Origin: Mesorhizobium huakuii
Lineage (GTDB): Bacteria > Pseudomonadota > Alphaproteobacteria > Rhizobiales > Rhizobiaceae
Direction: 5' to 3'
Assembly: GCF_014189455.1 (NCBI RefSeq)
Contig: NZ_CP050297.1
Coordinates: 267,451 to 331,450 of the forward strand
DNA length: 64,000 nt
Shown here: piece by piece, positions 16,871 to 25,627 of the stretch
How the letters are laid out: the number at the start of each line of letters is the position of its first letter
Numbering within the stretch: position 1 is the first letter of the stretch
Made by a program: the position numbers and the translations under genes
The notes under the pieces: model-generated
Database searches by the model: none
Told to the model about the DNA's origin: nothing
Seen by the model: the letters and a program-made list of their open reading frames with translations, nothing else

Positions 16871-18253
16871 GAGCCGATCCGAAAATGTCACCAATGGCGG
16901 ATAAGCGCCTCTTCGTTATCGAGGAGAGGCAGGATCCGGGTCGAATGCTCCCAAAGGACGCTGCGATCGCGGGAGTCGGCCGTCATATTCACTTTAACGC
17001 GGCGGTTCTGGATACCTTCGACGTGAAGGGATGCAAGCCGCGGCACTATGACATGCTCGTTCTCAGCGCCGCGATCGAGTTCGCCGACCGGCGTTGGAAG
17101 CGCCCGTTGGGATGGCGCCGCACCTTGGATGTGACGGTCCCAGTAATCGACCTTAAGACGTGGCAAAAGCCGGACGTTCTGAAGACCCTGCACAGTGTCT
17201 TGAATCACCTGACCGGCGACGCGTGGCGACTGACCTTTGTTCAGGCGAAGAACCTGTCGCCAATCGGCTCACGGCAGATTCCGTTGGACTTCGGCAAGGC
17301 CAAGACGTTCGCCGTCGCTTACAGCGATGGTTTGGATTCGCGTGCCGTCTCGGCTCTGAGCGGGAACGAGGACGAGGCACTGTGCATCCGGGTCGCCGGC
17401 AATCGTCAAAGCCGGAAAAAGGAAGATAGCTATTTCACGCAGATTCCGTTCAAGGTGAAGGGGTATCGCGGCAACGAGAGCAGCTTCCGCTCGCGGGGGA
17501 TTTCAGTTTGCGGCGGTGACGGCGATTGCCGCACAACTCTCAGGTGTGACGCGTATCATTGTTCCGGAGAGCGGCCAGGGCGCACTCGGGCCGGTGCTGC
17601 TTCCGCTGCACAACATCTACGCCGACTATCGCAACCATCCGACGTTCTTCCGGAAAATGGAGCGATTCACCAAGGCATTGCTGGGCCACCGGGTCCGGTT
17701 TGAGCAGCCACGCCTGTGGTCGACGAAAGGCCAAACGTTGCGCGCGTTTTTGGGCATAGTCGGAAAGTCCGAACAGCACCTGACGAGTACCCATTCTTGC
17801 TGGCAAACGCGCCGCATCGTCAATGTAGGCGGCAGGAAGCAGTGTGGCCTGTGCGCTGCATGCTTGCTGAGGCGCCTCAGCCTGCATGCCGCTGGCGTCA
17901 ACGAAGCGTCCGGTACGTACGTCGTGTCCAACCTTGCCGCTTCTGACGCATCCAATGCTTTGTCGGTCATACCCCAAAAGGCCGATCGGGACATCATGGT
18001 CGAGTACGGAAGCGTTGGCGCGCGGCACCTGCAGCATCTTGCGGAAATGGCCGACCTGCCGGACGACGCCCTTCGCGTTCACGCCTCGCAAATCGCGGCC
18101 GCGACTGAGGCAACCTACGAGGAAACTCTGAAGAAACTGAGGACGATGTTGGTGACGCATGCCGCGGAATGGCGGGTATTTCTATCCGCACAAGGAGATC
18201 AAGGGTTTTTGAATAGCTGGATGGATGGAGGGCGCTATGGCCGATCTGAATGA
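16867..18253 (+). pseudogene. QueC-like PP-loop protein (QatC-like), one frameshift
   Basis: A large relative of QueC (7-cyano-7-deazaguanine synthase). An N-terminal domain of about 140 residues precedes a PP-loop ATP-binding motif SDGLDS (residues 153-158; SGGxDS in QueC). The C-terminal half has the four-cysteine zinc site HSCW ... QCGLCAACLLRR. QueC proper is about 220-240 residues, so this is the long form found in defence systems (QatC, type IV CBASS) rather than in queuosine synthesis. No other queuosine genes are nearby. The frame breaks at five G (17495-17499): removing one G joins RSRGF to QFAAVTAIAAQ and gives 461 residues. The break may be a sequencing error. Its end overlaps the next gene by 17 bp. 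Confidence 0.82.
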
Positions 18254-19427
18254 GCTGAGCGCACGGGAGATAGGACGCCGCTTGCGGATAGCACGGGAGA
18301 ACGCAGACATCCGCCAGGATGACGCCGCCGAGGTCATCGGCATGTCCCGTCCCACCCTCGTATCCATCGAGAAGGGTGTGCGCCGTGTGCGTATCCAGGA
18401 AATCCAGATGCTCGCCCGCCGCTACGGCGTATCGGTAAATGCCCTTCTCCGCCGCGAGGCAGTGCATACCGATTTGATGCCGCGCTTCCGCAAGCTGCGC
18501 GAGACCGAGGACACGCACACCACTGAAGCCGTTAAGTTATTCAACGACCTGATCAAAGCCGACGTTGAAATGGAGAATATCCTCGGAATCCAGCGGCGGC
18601 GAAATTACCCTCCAGAGCGCGGCATCAACGACGGCGACGTTGTGGCTCTCGCCGAAAAGCATGCCAAGGAATTGCGCGACTGGCTGGGCCTCGGCCCGGG
18701 ACCGATTGCCGACATCTTCTCGGTCATTGAACTGGGTCTCGGCATCCGGTTGTATCAGCGCCGTCTCTCCTCCAGTTCAAAGGTTGCCGGCCTCTTTAGC
18801 CACGATGAGAGCGTCGGCGCCTGCATTCTTCTCAACGCCAATCATCCATTGCCGAGGCGCATCCAGTCGGCGGCGCATGAGGTCGGCCACTTCTATGGTA
18901 CCCGCCAAACTCCCGAAGTGCTCGAAGACGATGAGAAATTCCTCTCGCGCGATGAACGCTACGCCAACGCCTTTGGCCGTGCATTCCTGACGCCAGCCGA
19001 GAGCTTCTCAGAAAGCTTCCGCCAACTGAAGGAGATCACCGGCAAAACTACCCGGCGCCTGATCATTCTCCTCGCCCAGCAATATAATATCTCGCGCCAA
19101 GCATGCGGGCTTCGGCTCGAGGAACTAGGCCTGGCCAAGAAGGGTACCTGGGCATGGTTCGAAAACAACGGAGGCATCACCGATGACCATGTCAGAGAAG
19201 TTATGGGCGAGATGGCCGATCGGCGCGATTCGGCGAAGAGCGACGCGGACCGAACCATTTCCCACCGCCTGAGCCTGATGGCGCATGCCGCCTGGAAACG
19301 TGAGCTGATGTCAGAAGGACAATTGGCGGAGCTTCTGAAGGTGGGCAGAGTGGAGCTTCGCGGTATTATCGACCAGATCGAGCTTGAGGAAAGAGGCACG
19401 GATGAGTTGCTCAAGCTCCCTGATTAA
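18237..19427 (+). CDS. XRE-family regulator fused to ImmA/IrrE metallopeptidase
   Basis: 396 residues. An N-terminal XRE helix-turn-helix at residues 10-70 (IGRRLRIARENADIRQDDAA ... MSRPTLVSIEKG) and a C-terminal ImmA/IrrE (DUF955) domain with the zinc motif AAHEVGHFYG (H214-E215-H218) and a further acidic stretch. In this architecture the peptidase usually cleaves a repressor or controls a partner toxin in response to DNA damage or phage. ATG 18237 follows GGAGGG and lies inside the end of the QueC-like gene. Its own end overlaps the PIN gene by 26 bp. It is therefore likely to be the regulator of this operon or the antitoxin of the PIN protein. Confidence 0.88.
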   Translation: MADLNELSAREIGRRLRIARENADIRQDDAAEVIGMSRPTLVSIEKGVRRVRIQEIQMLARRYGVSVNALLRREAVHTDLMPRFRKLRETEDTHTTEAVKLFNDLIKADVEMENILGIQRRRNYPPERGINDGDVVALAEKHAKELRDWLGLGPGPIADIFSVIELGLGIRLYQRRLSSSSKVAGLFSHDESVGACILLNANHPLPRRIQSAAHEVGHFYGTRQTPEVLEDDEKFLSRDERYANAFGRAFLTPAESFSESFRQLKEITGKTTRRLIILLAQQYNISRQACGLRLEELGLAKKGTWAWFENNGGITDDHVREVMGEMADRRDSAKSDADRTISHRLSLMAHAAWKRELMSEGQLAELLKVGRVELRGIIDQIELEERGTDELLKLPD

Positions 19428-20016
19428 TATCGCGGATCCGCTGGTTCTCGACACGAGTGTTCTGATCAACCTTCACGCTTGCAAATATGGCGAGCGCATC
19501 CTCTCGGCCATTCCTAACGATGTCGTCGTGCCGGAGATCGTAGCTGGAGAACTGGAGCACGAGACGAGCCGCCGGAACGGCGAGCATCTCTTTCTGCATG
19601 GCCTCGTGACAGGTGGAATCGTGACGCTCGCCACTATGACCGACGCGGAGTATGAAATTTTTCATGAGCTCACGTCCACCTCGCCCTCCCTCGACGACGG
19701 CGAAGCCGCGACGATCGCCATCGCTGAGGCTAGAAATTTTTTGCCCGTTATCGACGAACGGAGGGGGCGACGGCGCGCCAGCGCCCTTATGAACACGCGA
19801 ACTGTTGGCTGGTCGTTAGACCTTTTCCATCATCCGACGGCAATTGCCGTCCTCGGCGATCAACTTGTCATCGAAGCGCTCTACCTCGCCCTTCGCGAGG
19901 GACGCATGCGAGTCCCATCGGAAAGTGTGGACAATATCATCGCACTTATTGGCATGGAACGTTCGTACGATTGCACCGTAAGCGGTGCGCGAAGGCACCT
20001 TGCAATAGGCCGATGA
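19402..20016 (+). pseudogene. PIN-like nuclease (DUF3368 type), 3' end cut off by IS66 element
   Basis: The N-terminal PIN-fold region has VLDTSVLINLH (D17), EIVAGELEHE and DDGEAATIAIAEA, the acidic residues expected for a PIN ribonuclease. ATG 19402 lies within the end of the XRE-ImmA gene. The IS66-family element inserted after codon 192 (base 19977). As it stands, translation continues into the IS for twelve codons and stops at 20016. The original 3' end is at 23170-23265: joining 19977 to 23170 gives 31 more codons (beginning CLPGYRDRFVRVNN) and a stop. The nuclease core is intact, so the truncated product may still act. Confidence 0.82.
19970..19977. repeat. Target-site duplication ATTGCACC (IS66), left copy
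   Basis: ATTGCACC at 19970-19977 is repeated exactly at 23162-23169. Eight base pairs is the duplication length of IS66-family elements. Confidence 0.92.
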
Positions 20017-20034
20017 ACATGGAGTTTTCGGGCC

Positions 20035-20472
20035 ATGACATTGGAACATGCAAGGGGCGATCTGGTCGCCGAGTTAAGCGGTGCCGCGGCGGCCGAAGAT
20101 CGTGCAACGATGCCCGGGCGCTCGCGGCAACGGAGGCTATGGAGTTGCACCGAGAAGCGCGCGTTGGTCGACCTGGCGAGCGCGGCGGGGTCGTCGGTGA
20201 CGGAGGTCGCGGAAGCGTTCGGCGTAGCTCCATCCCAGCTCTATGCCTGGCGCAAGCAGATGGCCGGCGGCGAGCTCGATACCGATCAGGCGATGGCAAC
20301 TTTCGCACGGATCGAAGTGAACGATCTGCCCGAGGTCGAGCGTCCGGTCGCCGATTGCCCGGACCCGGCCGGCAGGATCGTCGTGGCCTTTCCGAGCGGC
20401 ACGCGATTGCGGATCGACGGGATCGTCGATCCGACAGCACTGCGCATCGTTCTGGCGGAGGTGACCAGGTGA
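20035..20472 (+). CDS. tnpA: IS66 accessory protein TnpA
   Basis: 145 residues, ATG 20035. Helix-turn-helix of the IS66 OrfA type (KRALVDLASAAGSSVTEVAE, then FGVAPSQLYAWRKQM). Its stop overlaps the GTG of tnpB. The product is needed for IS66 transposition; its precise role is not known. Confidence 0.9.
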   Translation: MTLEHARGDLVAELSGAAAAEDRATMPGRSRQRRLWSCTEKRALVDLASAAGSSVTEVAEAFGVAPSQLYAWRKQMAGGELDTDQAMATFARIEVNDLPEVERPVADCPDPAGRIVVAFPSGTRLRIDGIVDPTALRIVLAEVTR

Positions 20473-20819
20473 TCACGGTGGTGCCGACCGACCGGATTTA
20501 TCTGTGCTGCGGCGCGACCGACATGCGCCGCGGGATCAACAGCCTGGCGCGGATGGTGCAGCAGGTGCTCGCGCTCAACCCGCACACCGGCGCGATCTTC
20601 TGCTTCCGTGGACGCAAGGGTCATATCATCAAGATTCTGGCGCATGACGACCAGGGGTTCTGTCTGTTCACCAAGCGGCTTACCGATGGTTGTTTTGCCT
20701 GGCCAACTACCAGGGATCAGGTCGCCGTGTCGCTCACCAAGGCGCAGCTTTCGCTGCTTTTGGACGGGATCGATTGGCGCCGACCGAGCAAGATTTATCG
20801 ACCGCGTTTGGCTGGCTGA
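20469..20819 (+). CDS. tnpB: IS66 accessory protein TnpB
   Basis: 116 residues, GTG 20469. Carries the IS66 Orf2 signature CCGATDMRRGINSLARMVQQ, FCFRGRKGHIIKIL and FTKRLTDGCFAW. Overlaps the end of tnpA by 4 bp, so it is translationally coupled. Confidence 0.92.
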   Translation: MITVVPTDRIYLCCGATDMRRGINSLARMVQQVLALNPHTGAIFCFRGRKGHIIKILAHDDQGFCLFTKRLTDGCFAWPTTRDQVAVSLTKAQLSLLLDGIDWRRPSKIYRPRLAG

Positions 20820-20890
20820 TTTTGATGTTTCTAATTGATTTTGTGTTGATTCTTCTTCCGTAACGAGGGTCTTTCGGGTATGTAATTTGG

Positions 20891-22474
20891 GTGTCGGAAC
20901 AAGCTCCCTCAACCGCTGATTTCTTCGCCCGGATCGCCCTTCTGGAGGCGGCCGTTTCTGCCCGTGACATCACCATCGCCGAACGCGATGAGCAGCTTCG
21001 AAGAGAGCGCGCCGAGGCCGCACTTCGCATCCAGCGCCTGCAGCTGCGGATCGATCGCTTCAACCGCAAGGCCTTCGGCCGTTCGTCCGAGAAGCTCGGC
21101 CAGATGCTGCTCGAACTCGAAGATCTCGAGACCGATTTCGCCGCCAGCGTGCCGGATCTCGAGCTGCCCATCGTTGCTGACACCGACAAGGTCCGGGTGT
21201 TGCCGGTGCGTAAGTTCAACCCCAACCTGCCGCGCAAGCGGGTCGTTCGCGAGCCGTCTTGCGCATGCTGCCCGGGCTGCGGCGGCGATCTGCGCGCCAT
21301 GGGCGAAGATGGCGACGAGATGCTCGATCTGGTCGCCCAGGCCTGGCAGGTTATGGAGACCATTCGACCCAAGTACAGCTGCCGGACCTGCGATAAAATC
21401 ATCCAGGCGCCGGCGCCAGCCAAGGCCATTGCACGCGGTAAGCTCAGCTATGCCGCGCTCGCCCATATCATGATGGCCAAGTGGGGTTATCATCTGCCCT
21501 TCTACCGTCAGGTACAGATGATGGCCGCCAAGGGCGTCGATATCGAGCGTTCCACGCTTGCGCGCAGCGCCGGCTACGCCGCCGCTTTGCTCGATCCCAT
21601 CTACAATCGCATCCGTGAGATCGGCCGTACCCGCAGCAAGATTCACACCGACGACACGCGGCTTCCGATCCTGGCGCCCGGCACCGGCAAGACCCACAAG
21701 GGCGCGCTCTGGGTTTATGTCGCCGACGACCGCAACTCGGGTTCGAAGGAGCCGCCGATCGCCTGGTATCGCGCCACCATGGGCCGCGCCGGCGAGAGCG
21801 TGATGAGCGAACTCGCCGGATTTGCCGGCACCCTCCAAGCCGACGGATTCAGCGGCTATAACCAGCTCTACAAGGGCGGCGCCATTCGAGAAGCAGCCTG
21901 CCTGGCCCATCTGCGTCGCAAGATATTCGACGTTCACGACAGCCAGCCGACCGAGCTCAGCACGACGGCCATGGCTGGTATCCAGGCGATCTACCGGATC
22001 GAGGAAGAGATACGGGGGCTCCCGCCCGCCGAGCGATTGGCCGCACGACGAAGGCGGACCCGACCACTGGTTCGCGCGCTGCGACGACAGCTCATGCGCC
22101 AGGGCAAGGGTTTGTCGCGCCATGCCGATATCGCCAAGGCCTTCGCCTATGGCACCAGGCGATGGCGCGCGTTCAATCGCTTCCTCTACGATGGCCAGCT
22201 CGAGCCCGACAACCTGATCGCGGAGCGGGCGATTCGTGGATTTACGGTCGGCAGGCGCAATTGGCTCTTCTCGGGCAGCTTCGCCGCGGCAGAGCGGTCA
22301 GCGGTCGTGCTCAGCATCATTGAGACCTGCAAGCTCTGCGGCGTCGATGCCGAAGCCTACATGGCCGACGTCACCGAGCGCATCCAGAATGATTGGCCAG
22401 CCTCGCGCTGGGACGAACTGATGCCGTGGAATTGGGTGCGCCGCCAAGAGATGCAGCTCTCCTTGGCGGCATGA
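20891..22474 (+). CDS. tnpC: IS66-family transposase TnpC
   Basis: 527 residues, GTG 20891. N-terminal coiled-coil and leucine-rich segment, an IS66 zinc-finger (CACCPGCGGDL ... YSCRTCDKII), then the DDE domain with HTDDTRLPILAPGTGKT, LQADGFSGYN and an ERAIRGFTVGRRNWLF box. Its ATGA stop overlaps the start of the UPF0149 gene. Intact. Confidence 0.92.
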   Translation: MSEQAPSTADFFARIALLEAAVSARDITIAERDEQLRRERAEAALRIQRLQLRIDRFNRKAFGRSSEKLGQMLLELEDLETDFAASVPDLELPIVADTDKVRVLPVRKFNPNLPRKRVVREPSCACCPGCGGDLRAMGEDGDEMLDLVAQAWQVMETIRPKYSCRTCDKIIQAPAPAKAIARGKLSYAALAHIMMAKWGYHLPFYRQVQMMAAKGVDIERSTLARSAGYAAALLDPIYNRIREIGRTRSKIHTDDTRLPILAPGTGKTHKGALWVYVADDRNSGSKEPPIAWYRATMGRAGESVMSELAGFAGTLQADGFSGYNQLYKGGAIREAACLAHLRRKIFDVHDSQPTELSTTAMAGIQAIYRIEEEIRGLPPAERLAARRRRTRPLVRALRRQLMRQGKGLSRHADIAKAFAYGTRRWRAFNRFLYDGQLEPDNLIAERAIRGFTVGRRNWLFSGSFAAAERSAVVLSIIETCKLCGVDAEAYMADVTERIQNDWPASRWDELMPWNWVRRQEMQLSLAA

Positions 22475-23076
22475 GCGCGCTCGATGACATGGCGCTGTCG
22501 GACGAGGCGCTCGAGGCCTGGATGGCCGCCAAGACCAACCGCCCGCTGGTGCGGACCATGTCGGCGCTGGATGGCTTCGTAACGGCGGCGGTCACCGGGC
22601 CGCGCTACCCGGACCCGCAAGACTGGATGTGCCCGCTCATGGGGTTGCCGCGCGACGTCCTGGCCAAAGGGTCTGCAACCGATCACGCCGTGTTTGCCAG
22701 CGTCGCCAGGATCCACAACCGGATCAACGAGACGCTCTTCGACAGACCGCAGGATTATGCGCCCCGATTCGCAACCAAGCCCAGCGGCGGCATCGACCCC
22801 CGGCCGTGGTGCCAGGGGTTCTACGCGGCCATGAATCTCAACATCAAAAGCTGGAGACGGCTACTCGACCTCGACAACCCCAACCACGGCCTGCTGCTGC
22901 CGATCCTGATCTACTGCGTCGACAAAAAGGGGAGGCCCGTCCTCGGCAAGCCCAGGCCGGGGCCCGAGACCGCGCGCTTCATCGAGCATGAGGCCTACAA
23001 AGACATCGCCCTCGTCATCCCCGCACTGCGCGAACTCCACTACGTCACCCGCTATGGCTATGGCAACCCGGAGTGA
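22471..23076 (+). CDS. UPF0149 (YecA)-type protein, IS66 passenger
   Basis: 201 residues, ATG 22471 overlapping the tnpC stop. Residues include DRPQDYAPRF and PWCQGFYAAMNLNIKSWRRL, with the WCQGF motif typical of UPF0149. Proteins of this type are found as a fourth gene in some IS66 relatives. Function unknown. It lacks the C-terminal SEC-C zinc motif seen in many YecA proteins. Confidence 0.78.
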   Translation: MSALDDMALSDEALEAWMAAKTNRPLVRTMSALDGFVTAAVTGPRYPDPQDWMCPLMGLPRDVLAKGSATDHAVFASVARIHNRINETLFDRPQDYAPRFATKPSGGIDPRPWCQGFYAAMNLNIKSWRRLLDLDNPNHGLLLPILIYCVDKKGRPVLGKPRPGPETARFIEHEAYKDIALVIPALRELHYVTRYGYGNPE

Positions 23077-23161
23077 TCGCCGCCGGCGCGCCGACTAACG
23101 GCTGACCTACCATAGACGCATCACAAGACGATATTGGGAGGTGCCTTGGCGCACCGCTTAC

Positions 23162-23265
23162 ATTGCACCTGCCTTCCTGGGTATAGAGACCGCTTTGTCC
23201 GTGTGAACAATAGATCCAGCGATGTGCGATCTATCGCCATCGCAAACTTACAGAACAATGAATGA
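23162..23265 (+). pseudogene. Displaced 3' end of the PIN-like gene
   Basis: After the right copy of the target duplication (23162-23169), the reading frame of the PIN gene resumes at 23170, reads CLPGYRDRFVRVNNRSSDVR and ends in TGA at 23263-23265. It fits exactly when the IS66 element and one duplication copy are removed. Confidence 0.75.
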
Positions 23266-23640
23266 TCGATTGATCTTCCGCCTACCCAGTCGATCATAGG
23301 ACGCGCCAGTGAGGCCCGTGAACCTGGCATCCAGCTTGAGGCAAAAGTCCAGCGCTTGGCGCCGCATCTCGCCCTTGAATAACTGAAATCGAATGAAGGG
23401 GGATTTCCAGCAGCGCACTCAAATCGCTCACTAGTTCCCAGTGATGTCATAGCGAGGCGTCATGCGCACGCGCCCTCCCCGCTCTCTGTTCAAGGTCAAT
23501 TGACCCCGCTCGGATGTGCTACCGTACGGGGTCACTTTCGTATCAGGGCGGAGCGATCACCGATCTGACCCCGATCGGGACGCTCCTTTAGGCTATCTTT
23601 TGCCCACCGCGACGCGCAGCCGCTGCTTAGAATAGACACG
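23266..23640. other. Intergenic stretch, possible gene remnant on minus strand
   Basis: No intact gene seen. On the minus strand about 23265-23395 reads FKGEMRRQALDFCLKLDARF and continues TGLTGASYDRLGRRKINRSF without a proper start; it looks like coding debris that I cannot assign. GACCCCG / CGGGGTC inverted motifs occur near 23500-23570. Confidence 0.3.
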
Positions 23641-24189
23641 TCATCGAATGAATTGCCCGGCAACGTTGTCACGGTTCGCTGTCGCATTACGCCATTGGAG
23701 CTCATCCAGCCATTTGGCAGTCGCGAACCGGTTGACCACGAACTGGTGGCTGATCCAAAGCCCGCCCCACTCTGGCAACAGGTTCGTATTGATCACCGAC
23801 GTGACCGGCGAATGCCCCAGCGCGAGAGCGGCTGGACGCTCGCCCTTTTCCTGGTTTATTTCTTCCAACCACTCTCGATGTTTCTCCGTTGCGAGCTTCG
23901 AGACAATGAACTCGCCACCCTGCATCAGGCCAACGACCTCGAAGATGCCCTTCCCGAAATGTCGGTACATAGGGATATCATCATCTGGCCCGGAGCGGCC
24001 TATGACCAAGCCCCCCTTGCGTGCATCGAGCATGCGTCCCTGCTCGAGTTCGATGAAGAACTCCTCGAAGGTCACCCGATGAGGAGCGTCTGTTGAACAG
24101 CCCGGACACGCAGCCGAACTGAGCGGGATAGCGGCGCCACATGTCTGGCAATCCGTCTCCGATCCAATTTCGAGCCGAAACTCAGCCAT
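23641..24189 (-). CDS. Unknown protein with N-terminal zinc ribbon
   Basis: 182 residues. Two CxxC pairs near the N-terminus (CQTCGAAIPLSSAACPGC) suggest a small zinc ribbon. The rest (GLVIGRSGPDDDIPMYRHFG and GGLWISHQFVVNRFATAKWL) is not recognised. No membrane segment. It is followed upstream by another small minus-strand gene with a gap of about 50 bp, so the two may be cotranscribed. Confidence 0.6.
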   Translation of the reverse strand: MAEFRLEIGSETDCQTCGAAIPLSSAACPGCSTDAPHRVTFEEFFIELEQGRMLDARKGGLVIGRSGPDDDIPMYRHFGKGIFEVVGLMQGGEFIVSKLATEKHREWLEEINQEKGERPAALALGHSPVTSVINTNLLPEWGGLWISHQFVVNRFATAKWLDELQWRNATANRDNVAGQFIR

Positions 24190-24240
24190 CTCACCCAGCC
24201 ACTTTGACCATACATCCTCTCATTGCTGCGTCGGATCCGA

Positions 24241-24543
24241 TCACCAACCCGATTTGAAGCCGGCGGCAATGGGACTGGGCGGAGCGACAAAGTGCGCAGG
24301 ATCGTCGATCCAGAGCTGGGCAACCTGCACAAGCTGCTCTGTTTCGGTGCCCGAGAACTGGAACTTCTTTACTATATCGCCCATGAAGCGCTTGCTCGAT
24401 GGGTGCCGCCCATCCCCGGCCTCAATGGGATCGATGTCGACATAGAGCCGCTCCGGTCCCTTCTTGCCCTTAAGCATCTGGGCATGGTTGGTATCGTCGT
24501 CGATCCATGTGTGAATCCTGTAGCCCTTGTAATTGATTCTCAT
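24241..24543 (-). CDS. Small unknown protein
   Basis: 100 residues (MRINYKGYRIHTWIDDDTNH...). Begins with a short strand-rich region and ends APPSPIAAGFKSGW. Not recognised. It lies between the zinc-ribbon gene and the ScpB operon, all on the minus strand. Confidence 0.5.
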   Translation of the reverse strand: MRINYKGYRIHTWIDDDTNHAQMLKGKKGPERLYVDIDPIEAGDGRHPSSKRFMGDIVKKFQFSGTETEQLVQVAQLWIDDPAHFVAPPSPIAAGFKSGW

Positions 24544-24587
24544 GCAAAACCTCGTGTGGCGCGTTAACCGGTCGTGGTTGATGTCAC

Positions 24588-25301
24588 TCAGCTGAATTCG
24601 TCGTCGGCTCTCATTTCGGTTTCGACTGCCGGCAAGATGTCGCCCGCCAACAACTTCTCTTTCGACAGCAGGCCGGCATCCTCGAGCGCCTCGAAATCCG
24701 GCAGGTCGCGCAGCGTGTCGAGCCCGAACTCCAGCAGGAATTCTTTGGTCGTCACGTAGGTGTAGGGCGCGCCCGGCGTCGGGCTACGCGGACCGGAAGC
24801 GATCAGGCCGGCGCCGCGCAGATGACCAATAAAATCGCGACTGATCTCCTTGCCGAAGAAAGACGACAGTTCTCCGCGCGTGATCGGCTGGAAGTAGCCG
24901 ATGCACATCAGCACGAGCACCTCCGACTGCGTGAGGTCTACGGATCGCTCGTTTCCGCCGACGCCCGTGCCAAATGCACTGCGGATGGCGTCGGCATAGG
25001 CCGGCCGGGTCAGGTGCCGAAAACCGCCGGCGACGGCGACCAGGTCGTAGGGACGGCCGCGCAACTCCTCGCGGATGTCGTCGATCAAAAGATCTATGCT
25101 GCAGCTTTTTCCGACAATGCGGGCCAGCGTTTCGCGCGTCACAGGCTCGCTCGCTGCAAAAATGGTTGCTTCGACCCGATGCATCCATTCGCGCCAGCGG
25201 GCCTCCGCCGGCAGGTGATCCAGCTCCCGGTCAAACAGGCGGTCTCCTGATCGACGGTCATCTGACCGATCCTTTCCGCGTCTGCGCACCGCTTCCGCCA
25301 T
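24588..25301 (-). CDS. scpB: ScpB-like protein (SMC-Scp complex subunit)
   Basis: 237 residues with the two winged-helix domains of ScpB: IFAASEPVTRETLARIVGKS near residue 49, and the conserved C-terminal block PYTYVTTKEFLLEFGLDTLR followed by DLPDFEALEDAGLL. Chromosomal ScpB works with SMC and ScpA in chromosome condensation. This copy is on a plasmid without scpA or smc next to it. It lies downstream of the DUF1403 and small HTH genes (6 bp gap), which points to a specialised plasmid role. The group may help plasmid segregation or act as a defence-type module; both are inference. Confidence 0.85.
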   Translation of the reverse strand: MAEAVRRRGKDRSDDRRSGDRLFDRELDHLPAEARWREWMHRVEATIFAASEPVTRETLARIVGKSCSIDLLIDDIREELRGRPYDLVAVAGGFRHLTRPAYADAIRSAFGTGVGGNERSVDLTQSEVLVLMCIGYFQPITRGELSSFFGKEISRDFIGHLRGAGLIASGPRSPTPGAPYTYVTTKEFLLEFGLDTLRDLPDFEALEDAGLLSKEKLLAGDILPAVETEMRADDEFS

Positions 25302-25306
25302 GGTCG

Positions 25307-25627
25307 TCAGAGCCCGTAGATGCGGAAGGTCGGGCGACCCGACAATTCGCGCACGGCGCCGAGTTCAACCAGCCGATCGAACAGGCGGCGCAGGCCGCGA
25401 TCACTCATGCCGTTCTTTTGCTCCCCGCGCGAGGCCACGAGCGCGTCTTCGTTCAACAACCGGTCGACGATCGCTTCCGCTCCCTTGGCCCTGAGCTTCG
25501 GGACAACCGCGAGCAACCGATCCGCCCTGCGCCCGAGCTCCGCCGACAAATCGATCGCGCGCAACGCCGCACGCGCCTGCGCGGCCAGCAGATTTTTGGC
25601 ACGATTTGGCTCTGTCTCGACATTCAT
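25307..25627 (-). CDS. Small helix-turn-helix protein between ScpB and DUF1403 genes
   Basis: 106 residues from ATG 25627, which overlaps the stop of the DUF1403 gene (ATGA). The C-terminal half (GMSDRGLRRLFDRLVELGAV, then RELSGRPTFRIYGL) has the look of a winged helix with its wing. Family not identified. Translational coupling to DUF1403 and a 6-bp gap to scpB make a three-gene operon. Confidence 0.65.
   Translation of the reverse strand: MNVETEPNRAKNLLAAQARAALRAIDLSAELGRRADRLLAVVPKLRAKGAEAIVDRLLNEDALVASRGEQKNGMSDRGLRRLFDRLVELGAVRELSGRPTFRIYGL

Larger units (their letters stand above)
19978..23161 (+). mobile_element. IS66-family insertion sequence
   Basis: 3,184 bp with terminal inverted repeats GTAAGCGGTGCGC(G/C)AAGG continuing CACC, and an exact 8-bp duplication. 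It carries the three standard genes tnpA, tnpB and tnpC and a fourth, UPF0149-type passenger gene. Inserted in the 3' part of the PIN-like gene. Confidence 0.93.

Noticed and set aside
16867..18253. QueC-like gene as a true queuosine-pathway queC
   Set aside because: Twice the length of QueC, no other queuosine genes nearby, and it is coupled to an ImmA peptidase and PIN nuclease gene.
20909..22123. 404-residue minus-strand ORF inside IS66 tnpC
   Set aside because: Antisense shadow of a conserved transposase gene.
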